DNA of 64,000 bases, taken from the NCBI GenBank assembly GCA_038496445.1, contig JALMLS010000578.1, forward strand, positions 372,001-436,000, written 5' to 3'. Below the pieces are notes generated by a model that ran no database searches, had not been told where the DNA came from, and saw nothing but the letters and a program-made list of their open reading frames with translations. This DNA is from Trichosphaerium sp. ATCC 40318 (Eukaryota; Discosea; Flabellinia; Trichosidae). The position numbers and the translations under genes are program-made. This document shows, piece after piece, positions 56,901 through 64,000 of the stretch (within the stretch, counting starts at the first letter, position 1; every line of letters begins with the position of its first letter).

Positions 56901-58357
56901 ATATGTAAAGGTGTAAATCCGTCATCATCAACAGCATTGATATCCGCTTTCTCTTTGATTAGTAATTTAGCACTGCTTGTATGTCCAAATGCTAATAAAT
57001 GTGAGTAGCATATATTGTTTCCACAACAATGTACCTGCAACATGTAAAGCTGTCTGTCCTTTGTCATCTGCGATATTGATATCTGCGGTGGCTCTAATCA
57101 GTAATTTAACAATTATTGAGTGTTCGCGAGTTGCTAAGATATGTCAGTTACATTGCATGCTTGTGGCAACAATGTACCAGCAATATGTAACGCTGTCCAT
57201 CCAATATTGTTCCTAGCATTGACATCTACTTTTGCTCTGATCAGCAGTTTGACAATATCAGAATGTCCATACCGTGCTGGCAACAGTGAGTAACATAATT
57301 ATTTACCATACTGACCTGCAAGGCGTAAAGGTGTACATCCATGGTCATCAGCAGCGTTGATAGTTGCCTTCGCCCTGATTAATAACCTAACGATACTTGT
57401 GTATCCACGTGATACTGATACTTGATTAGCACATTGTACACTTACTATCTGCACCTGCAAGATGTAAGGCTATCTGTTTTCTATTATCCGCAGCATTGAC
57501 ATCTACTTTTACTTTGATCAGTATTTTGACAATCTCAGTGTATCCATTCAAAGCTGATACGAGTGAGAAAATACATTTACGACAAACGTACCGGCAACAT
57601 GTAAAGCTGTGCATCTGTTATCATTTGCAAAGTTGACATTTGCGTTTGCTTTGGTCAATAGCGTAACAATACTTGCGTGTCCACGTGATACTGAGCGTTA
57701 TGTGAGTAACGCTCAGTGTACCTTTACAATGTACCTGCCACATGTAAAGCTGTCCATCCTTTATCGTTTGTAGCTTCAACATTTGCTGTTGAACATACAC
57801 ACATCGATACAATAATCGCCAAATCCATAGATACTAAATAATTAGCGTTGATTTCTACTAACGCTTATGCTAACCTGAATACAAAAGGATATCATTGGCT
57901 GTGTCTGGTATACGTAGCGCCTTCTTCAGTCTTTTTTCTAGAAGTTGTAAGTACTTATAGAAATTGCATGCAATATCACTTGTACCTGTTGTAATAGTAT
58001 TGAAACGTCGTTGTTGCCGAAGCGTTCTTAGTTCGGCTATGTGTGGTTAATGTGTAAAAGAAAGATCATGTCATCTTTAGTTTTCAGCAAACAAGCACAA
58101 GTTGTACGATTGTTCGAATAAAATTTCATATCACGTGTTGGCAAAAGTCTTAAAAACGCCCGATTACGCCATTTTGTAAGCACTAAAATGATTGAAACGA
58201 TTTGTATGTGCATAATTTCCTTACCACTCCAAAAAAAAAACTGGTTTACAGTTTTAAATGCAAGCGTATAAAACACAATGATTGTACCTTTTAATTTTTG
58301 CTTATTTGTTAAATTTGCCTCTGCTCCTGCTACTACTGACAGTTTTCGGGGTTCCAT
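53999..58357 (-). CDS. Ankyrin-repeat poly(ADP-ribose) polymerase, tankyrase-like
   Basis: About 20 exons. ATG 58357 opens MEPRKLSVVAGAEANLTNKQ, then a helical region (RTLRQQRRFNTITT, YLQLLEKRLKKAL). Ten ankyrin repeats follow, one per exon, each near GH(T/S)xIVKLLIxAKxDINAxDxxGxTALHxA and each spliced just after LHxA. Then a helical block (56067-56351), a C-x2-C pair (ICCLCAQHT; RCKCGV) at 55560-55700, and the ADP-ribosyltransferase core: LMVHGTTAEAADSIVKAGF, GYYGQGIYFT, TLILSFVTPGNVYPV, SFQGRPIKPGYQSHYAVVN, and YDELVV with the Glu of the H-Y-E triad, then QAVARYIVKV. A coiled coil (EKIEKLEQENKTIITE) ends at 53999. Domain order resembles tankyrase without a SAM domain. H, Y and E are all present, so poly-ADP-ribosylation is plausible. 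Borders between 55500 and 56400 are tentative. Confidence 0.78.
56398..57790 (-). repeat. Ten-unit ankyrin repeat exon array
   Basis: Each repeat is one exon of about 90-105 bp, spaced 130-210 bp apart, with introns of about 30-90 bp and the same phase after LHxA|G. Repeat cores: NVEATNDKG, NVNFANDNR, DVNAADNRK, TINAADDHG, DVNARNNIG, DINIADDKG, DINAVDDDG, DINATDKKG, KIEAADIDG, NVESVDNKG (first to last in the protein). Confidence 0.85.
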
Positions 58358-59293
58358 GCGATAGTAACTATGCACAGATTTTTACACGCCGTTTGCCTTC
58401 TTTCACACGTGATAGTTTAGGGAAACGCTAAACCTTGGTGATACTTACCAGTTGATTTTATAGGTGTGACTGTTGTGTTGTGCTAATTACCTTTGTTTAT
58501 TTTCGAACAAATAGCAAAATATTCGAACAGTTTTTTCACCTTTTCGAACGAATTGTGATGGCGTGTAGCTTCCCAACTTGGTTAGGTTTGAAGGTATGAC
58601 ACGTTCAAAGGGTGACGTTTTATAGTCCCGAAACAAATGGTTTGTAAAAGCAATTAATTTCAATTGATAAGAATACAATAACAAAGCTGCAAGTTTACTA
58701 TTTATTAGGAAAAGAACAGTCAGTTCCTTGAAGCGTACATTTACTAAACGTAATATTATCGCAGCCAGTGTGAAAAAAACTGCTATTTCGGTCAATAAGG
58801 AAATTGCAACTTCTTTCAAAACTATCAAACTTGTCACGCTTCAAATAAAAGTTGACGTTTCTGTTTGCACTTTTTCATGACCGCTACATGTGTTTCTGGT
58901 GTTATGTATACCCCCAATCACTGTAAATGTCATTGTTGTACACATATGTGGGTCCAAAGCGTTAAATAAGAGTTGGTAAAATTGTTGCAAAAATAGAAGC
59001 AAAGTCAGCTTGGTCAATTGGGTTATGGCGCTCAGTTGCCGCTAGGCTCTCGCTGATCAAGAGACAAAACCCAAATCCAAGAACTTGCGTACAAAGTAAT
59101 TTGCAACACCTTCCCATCTCAAGTAGGACAAACAGAGCTCACAATACGAGAATCGTAACGTATGAAATAAACAATAATATCGAGAACGCAATGCTCCTAA
59201 AATACTAGAACGCCTATCGCTGGAACAAGTGAAATAAAAATGCAATGTCAGCGAGTATAGGCACTGATGTTGTGTCATATAATTTCTCCCACT
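58358..59293. other. Spacer
   Basis: A hydrophobic-then-basic open frame at 58487-58837 (-) starts only at GTG and lacks a family; not called. No other gene. Confidence 0.4.
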
Positions 59294-60028
59294 TTACTTG
59301 GCAAAAAGTGGTCTGCCGCTATGTATTTTAAAATGTACACCATTAACAGCTGTGTATGTTCCTCGTACACTTCCACAAGGATTGTATTCTATGCAATCAC
59401 CATGCTTTTTACCATTAACATACAAACACTGTGATTCCAGTTGACCATTGAAATACCAATTCAACATCACTCCATGTTTTTTGTTGCCAACACAGTTAGC
59501 TTCAATGGCGATTTTACCATTTCTGTGCCATTGCCGATATAATCCGATCTTACGACCATCAGCATATGTACACTTAAGATCAAGTTGCCCATTAGAAAAC
59601 CATTCTTTACATTCACCAACTTCTTTGCCATCAACATAAGTACATTGAACTTCGAGCTGTCCGTTACTAAACCATTTCTTGTACTCACCAGTTAATTTAC
59701 CTTTGACATACCAACAATGAAGTTTGAGTTGTCCATTCCTATGCCATTCTTTGAGTATTCCATTGTTTAAACCATTAATCTTGCTTTGCTTAGATTTTTG
59801 TTTACCGTTATCATACCACTTCATCCAAAAACCAGTCTGTTTAAGGTCACCATTATAATGTGTATTCGTGGCAGCCTTTTTTGAAAGTGAATTAAACTTT
59901 GTAAATGTTTCTGAGTTAAAAGAACATATGTAACATTGAAGTTCACGTGGAAGGTCTAATATATTAGTTGTAGTACGGATAAGTGATTCTTTGGAACAAG
60001 AAGTTACAGCAGATCTAAACATAGACAT
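59294..60028 (-). CDS. F-box / MORN-variant repeat protein, intronless
   Basis: 244 codons from ATG 60028, no intron. The N-terminus has an F-box-like helix (ILDLPRELQCYICSFNSETF). Then six repeats of about 24 residues with consensus W(F/H)xNGQLxxxCxYVxGKxxGxyKE, for example EWHRNGQLKLHCWYVKGKLT and KWFSNGQLEVQCTYVDGK. This is the MORN-variant (YwqK-type) repeat. In other organisms such repeats form β-hairpins for membrane or protein binding. F-box plus MORN-variant repeats is a combination common in giant viruses of amoebae. The third intronless F-box gene in the window. Confidence 0.78.
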   Translation of the reverse strand: MSMFRSAVTSCSKESLIRTTTNILDLPRELQCYICSFNSETFTKFNSLSKKAATNTHYNGDLKQTGFWMKWYDNGKQKSKQSKINGLNNGILKEWHRNGQLKLHCWYVKGKLTGEYKKWFSNGQLEVQCTYVDGKEVGECKEWFSNGQLDLKCTYADGRKIGLYRQWHRNGKIAIEANCVGNKKHGVMLNWYFNGQLESQCLYVNGKKHGDCIEYNPCGSVRGTYTAVNGVHFKIHSGRPLFAK

Positions 60029-60036
60029 TAGACTCT

Positions 60037-60279
60037 TTAATCATTTCCTTTGAGCTTTTCAAAAAACACTCCTGGACTTTGTGTAGCTTGTTCACTTATG
60101 TGATATGACGTAAATATAAAAACCCCGTTCTCTTTGTTCCATAGACGGTTTGAAAAAAAGAAGAAAAAAAACACTGTACCTGCCAACAGTAGCGCCCATA
60201 TAATTTCAGACTTTGTTCTACAGCCATTTGTTATTCTACCCTTTCCTCTTTTTAATACACGAACAGTCTTGGCAATCAT
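60037..60279 (-). CDS. Small single-pass membrane protein
   Basis: ATG 60279 opens a basic N-terminus (MIAKTVRVLKRGKGRITNG) followed by the helix IIWALLLAG. A T-rich tract after this (60150-60180) is probably an intron, and two downstream frames are possible, one ending LKGND-stop at 60037. Size and topology (about 60-80 residues, basic, one helix) recall small mitochondrial assembly factors, but no family can be named. It begins only 9 bp from the stop side of the MORN gene start and on the same strand. Confidence 0.4.
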   Translation of the reverse strand: MIAKTVRVLKRGKGRITNGCRTKSEIIWALLLAGTVFFFFFFSNRLWNKENGVFIFTSYHISEQATQSPGVFFEKLKGND

Positions 60280-60356
60280 GGTTTCTAGTTAAATATTAGT
60301 CAAGCAATCCAAAAAAAGAAAGAAAACAGCCAACAAGGAAGTAAACTCGTGACTCG

Positions 60357-60722
60357 CTAAAATTGCAAAACGGGATAAACCGTGCCTACATTTCCTGATT
60401 GTGCTAGATGTTCAGCCATACTTCCTTGGTCTGTGGAGGCAGATTTACAAATACCCAAGTGCTTAGATACAGCCACTAGGTCCTCAACTGATGCGTTTGT
60501 TTGTAAATAATCCACTAGACGTTCAATTGGTTTAGATAGCTTCGAAACCTTTTTCATGGCCATCATCCTCTTCGCTGATGGTTTATTACGCACTAGAAGG
60601 GTGTTTGGATTAGAATAATGGCACCAAAACGTTCGTTTTAACCGAACTCTTTGTGCCGCTCTTTTTTGAACGTTGTTTACGAAATCCGCGAACACATAGC
60701 AAACAAACATACCTTGGGACAT
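60357..60722 (-). CDS. Small two-exon hypothetical protein
   Basis: ATG 60722 gives MSQ, then an intron (GTATGTTTG...CTTCTAG, about 60593-60712), then RNKPSAKRMMAMKKVSKLSK and a helical, acidic part (PIERLVDYLQTNASVEDLVA). It ends VYPVLQF-stop at 60357. About 85 residues. The frame also runs open through the intron, which would add a basic stretch. Not recognised. Confidence 0.5.
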   Translation of the reverse strand: MSQGMFVCYVFADFVNNVQKRAAQRVRLKRTFWCHYSNPNTLLVRNKPSAKRMMAMKKVSKLSKPIERLVDYLQTNASVEDLVAVSKHLGICKSASTDQGSMAEHLAQSGNVGTVYPVLQF

Positions 60723-61042
60723 ATTCTGAAGAAACAGTTAGTTGATCGCGCTTTTTTATGGACTTGATTATATTCTACAATAAGGTTCCAGAGGCGTGGC
60801 AATACACCACAGAGCTTAAAAGTGGACATAAGAATGCAACGGTTACGAAAGTCATAACAATTCTTTCAAGAATCAACAGTTAAATTTGTGTTCTTATCGC
60901 CGCTATCGAGCTGCACTAACGCCAATATACAATTGCGCTTTGGAGTATTGATTTATTGGTATGATTTGTAATAAGTACATGTCTAATTCTCAATTTTTAA
61001 AGAGTCTTCCCATGTGACGGTACAATGTTTTTTCTTTTTTTT
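60723..61042. other. Spacer
   Basis: No gene seen. Confidence 0.5.
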
Positions 61043-62251
61043 TTACTTTTTATTGCTCTGTCTTTGCAACGAAAAGTAGACGTTCCAAATCAATGAAACA
61101 ACGTTACCGAAAAGAGTCTAACACGTGTTTTACTATTGGATATTCATAAACAAAAAAAAGTACGTACACGTAAGTGTGGTGGAATAAACTGGAAGTTAAC
61201 AAATTGCACAGGTACCCACCTAAAGAAAAAAAATTAAACAAACAAAAAAATAATATCGCTAAGAACGCCATCTATAACGCTTTGATGATCTTGTAATTTA
61301 AAAAACAAGTACACAATAATACATTCTATCCATTGCGATGCATTTTAAATTGAAATACGTCTCAAAAGAGCAATGCGAAGTGACATTTTTGGCTTTTTTT
61401 TTTTTTTTGGTTCAAAAAGTCTTATTCGTACACTTTCATAGATGTAAGGGAATCATCAATAAGATTGTTTCTGATCTTATCAGGTACTTTATCAAGTGTT
61501 CCATCAAAGATACCGTAAACAATGTAATAGATAGCAAAGAAGATTGGTCCAAAGAAAACTTGATCTAAACAAAAAAAAAGAAATCAGTTGTTATGTCTTG
61601 TTTACAAGATTTCTCAGCTCTAAGACAGTAATCTGGTAAACCAATACCATGTGTAGTACAGCTATAGAGTGTTTAAACGTACCTAGGAACAAAGACACCC
61701 AAATTCTGTATTTTGGCTTCAAGAAAACGTTAAAAGCGATAAAACGGTTTATCCACGTACGTCTACGCCAGCAACAAGCTTTTCAAGTAGTTTGTACCAG
61801 TAGAACAACAATGGCGTTGACACTACCGCACCGAAAGTAACTAAACGCTGTTAGGTTGTTTTATTGAACTACGTTGTGTAGTGCCGAATTTGAAGACGAA
61901 AAAACTTTTGCTGTTGCGCTTTTGCTTCAGCTGTGGTCGACTGTGCGTGTAGCAAGCGAAGAGATAATCTATACGTACCAGATTTTGCTGTGCGTACAAT
62001 GTCATATTTTTTATTGCCAGCGAGGGTTTGCGCTATGGCATCAGCAAGACCGTTTATAAATCCAGATGTTAACGCCTTATTTAACAATTATGAAATGATG
62101 AACTTATACTTCGTACTCTAGTGCGTATAGGATTGGTTTGCAATGATCTAACAGTAAATTTAGCATAAAATAGATCAGTTTAACCGCCAAACCTGAGATA
62201 AGCTGCCCAAAGTAATGTGAGGGTACCTGGAGCTTTAGATTGAACGCTCAT
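61043..62251 (-). CDS. Mpv17/PMP22-family membrane protein
   Basis: Four-helix protein of peroxisomal or mitochondrial inner membranes. ATG 62251 opens MSVQSKAPGTLTLLWAAYL; then ALTSGFINGLADAIAQTLAG (the T-x-G...GD/AD-x-x-AQ signature), VTFGAVVSTPLLFYWYKLLE, the family block DQVFFGPIFFAIYYIVYGIF, then WVPVQFVNFQFIPPHLR and finally VVSLIWNVYFSLQRQSNKK-stop at 61043. Those last blocks (WxPxQxxNFxxxPxxxR, WNxYxS) are the C-terminal signature, so the gene is complete. About seven exons; the first splice (near 62190) is not certain. It probably affects membrane permeability; substrate unknown. Confidence 0.85.
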
Positions 62252-62460
62252 AGCGAAGAAAGTGCGGTAGAATTAAAAATACCGTTGGGAGATAAAACGA
62301 AAAAAGTCATGCTGTTTATTTTGTACGCTTCCGCCTTTGTATGGGCCTTACATGCGTAGAAGAGCCAAGTTCGACTATTTGTATGCATTTCAGGAGCGTT
62401 GTGAGCGAGATGCAAAAAGGCCGAAAACAGTGCGAGTTTTCTTTGTAAACACACCAAAAA
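62252..62460. promoter_or_regulatory. Divergent promoter region, Mpv17-like / actin-bundling protein
   Basis: 209 bp separate the two divergent start codons. No recognised element. Confidence 0.4.
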
Positions 62461-64000
62461 ATGACAACTAACGCTAAAGGAAACTCGCAATATTCGCCTT
62501 TTTTGCCGCAAAGCGGAAATGTTTCAGATGCACTAAAGACGGTGCATGTAAACAGCTATTCAACTGACGTTGTTAAAGCGTCGAGTCATGACTTGACTGA
62601 GTCGCTGTGAGTACATAGCATCAATATCCATTTAGTGCGTCGTAGCACTAAACTGAGCGAAAGACAGTTTAAGGTGTCACGTGTTTATGCCTAAACCAAA
62701 AACCGACAATGTGGGACACCGGACGCATCAGTACAGCACAGTGCGTTCTTCTAATAACTTAATAACTAGTCAAGTAACGTCTCTCAAGCACATTTCGTCC
62801 AAAGCTTTTAGATTCCCAAATAACGCAATGTCAGCAGCATCACTATTCAAAGGTACATCTTTTAACACTCCCCGTTTTACCTATCACGTGACTCATACCC
62901 GTTAGAGTTCACCGCAAAAACTTACAAGGAGCAAGGAAAAGCGTACGTTACTTTGTTTTCACTAGGGCTCTTGTGTTGAAGTGTTTTGCTAGCTTTCTTA
63001 ACGCTTATTGGGGTGAACACCAAGGCACGCAGTATAGGGGTTATAAATACATTCTTTCGCTTACAATAGTGTAGGTGAAGCCGAGAACGTATGGACCTGG
63101 GCAGCAAGTGAGTCATTTTTCTGTTCGTTTTTTTTCTGTTTTGTTTGACACGTGAAAACCAAAGAGTTCGCGGAGCTAGACTTGGACAAAGCCGAACAAG
63201 GGAGTGACTTGGTATGATTTAAAACGTTTTAAAAGGTATAGATGTCTAAGAGACTTGTAGGATGAGTTTAACGCTCATCGTTTCTTGGAGAGTCTCAAGG
63301 AGACTAAAACTGTCAAAGAAATGAGAGTTGAGTTATCTGAAGCTGATTTAGACTTTAACAAGCGAGTTGGTATGCTTTACTGAAGATTGCTCATCCTGAC
63401 TCACTAATGCACCCTTTAGCGCTTATTGAGTACTGTATTTGGCGCTTCGGCCATACTGTGAGCGACTTTGTGAAACGTCCTCAGGTGGGTTTTTGTTCGA
63501 GATTTCTCCTTTTAGTTAACCTTTTTTCCTACAGGGTGGAAACGCAGAGGGTATATATACACCTTAATGTTATTGTACTTATATTGTAAACAGAGATTAA
63601 CAGATGTACGAAGATGATGGAGGAAGTACAATCTCTTCTTGCGTCAGCTATTGAAAAACGTGACAGCGCAGCAAAGGCTGAAGGTATGAACATGACTCAC
63701 GATTCACAACAACAAAAACTAAACGCCTAAATATAGCCGAACTAAAAGCAGCTCTTGCGGAGCTCAAAGCTCAAGAGGATGCGTACCACCAAAAGACCGA
63801 AACATTAAAGGCTAAGGTAAGACTAGACGGGCACGTGTTAAATACTGAAACTGTGAACATAGAGCGAACAAGGAGGTGTTGTTTCAAGAAACAGAGCTAA
63901 AGCTGAACTCGCTCAGCACTTAGGTACGTATAAATCAAATCGTCTTCAGTTTTTAGTTTCTACTTCATCGTTATTGATTAATTTCGTATAGCTGAGGATC
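62461..64000 (+). CDS. Ca2+-regulated actin-bundling protein family (3' partial)
   Basis: Predicted cytosolic F-actin bundler. ATG 62461 opens MTTNAKGNSQYSPFLPQSGN; the exon ends DLTESL, and a short exon TKLSERQFK follows. Family blocks: YPLEFTAKTYKEQGKAY, ENVWTWAA, EFAELDLDKAEQGSDL, DEFNAHRFLESLKETKTVKE then MRVELSEADLDFNKRVG, LALIEYCIWRFGHTVSDF with VKRPQ, and the coiled coil AIEKRDSAAKAE, AELKAALAELKAQEDAYHQK, ending in RNRAKAELAQHLA at the window edge, as in protist homologues of the 34-kDa Ca2+-sensitive bundling protein. DLDFNKRV may be a degenerate EF-hand loop. About nine short exons; the 62640-62860 region is not fully joined. The 3' end is outside the window. Confidence 0.72.

Noticed and set aside
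58487-58837. 116-codon minus-strand hydrophobic frame
   Set aside because: Only a GTG start, no family, and it stands in a spacer with high T content.
1-64000. Search for tRNA, rRNA, CRISPR arrays, insertion sequences and long terminal repeats
   Set aside because: No tRNA B-box-like GGTTCGANTCC with a cloverleaf, no regular short-spaced repeats with spacers, and no transposase or reverse transcriptase motifs were found by eye.

Overview
The window is nuclear DNA from a unicellular eukaryote. It is AT-rich and compact. Genes lie on both strands a few hundred bases apart, and most are cut by many short introns (about 23 to 120 bp) that often begin GTACGT and end TTTAG. I see no operons, rRNA, tRNA, CRISPR or insertion sequence. 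The conserved genes (ALIX, eEF2 lysine methyltransferase, mitochondrial oxoglutarate carrier, Mpv17/PMP22, Ras and RasGAP, iduronate-2-sulfatase, a GT7-like glycosyltransferase, an actin-bundling protein) suggest a free-living protist. I cannot name the lineage. Coordinates of multi-exon genes run from start to stop codon and include introns; I joined the exons by eye.

Layout: 1-1974 RasGAP (+, 5' end outside the window); 2335-2893 DUF1772-like membrane protein (+); 3462-5218 poorly resolved membrane-protein exons (+); 6041-6763 intronless F-box/LRR-like gene (-); 7747-9574 and 10122-11943 a tandem pair of genes with a ubiquitin-like N-terminus (-); 12843-14749 SLC25A11-type carrier (-); 14908-15630 YpsA/molybdenum-carrier-like protein (-); 16892-18840 secreted protein (-), whose paralogue lies at 40164-42216 (+); 19530-21552 secreted sorbosone-dehydrogenase-like propeller (-); 21891-24444 iduronate-2-sulfatase (+); 25360-26040 Ras-like GTPase (+); 27117-27738 coiled-coil protein (+); 28377-28859 basic protein (-); 30250-31664 EEF2KMT/FAM86 (-), divergent from ALIX at 31788-35722 (+); 36054-39058 RS-rich/coiled-coil gene (+); 43350-45241 glycosyltransferase (+); 45794-46538 Thr/Pro-rich surface protein (+); 46818-47612 second intronless F-box/LRR-like gene (-); 47761-53635 a very large kinase/UBR-box/SPRY/SH3 gene (+); 53999-58357 ankyrin-repeat PARP (-); 59294-60028 intronless F-box/MORN-like gene (-); two small genes (-) to 60722; 61043-62251 Mpv17/PMP22 (-); 62461 to the end, actin-bundling protein (+, 3' end outside).

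The most unusual items are: (1) one gene that appears to join an N-myristoylated protein kinase, a UBR-box zinc finger, a SPRY domain and an SH3 domain; (2) a tankyrase-like gene in which each ankyrin repeat is its own exon; (3) a roughly ten-fold excess of the palindrome CACGTG; (4) GTACGT as a favoured 5' splice site, plus a likely GC-AG intron; (5) three intronless F-box repeat genes of a style common in giant viruses, among intron-dense neighbours; (6) a 213-bp identical block, intron included, shared by the tandem ubiquitin-like genes, which indicates gene conversion.
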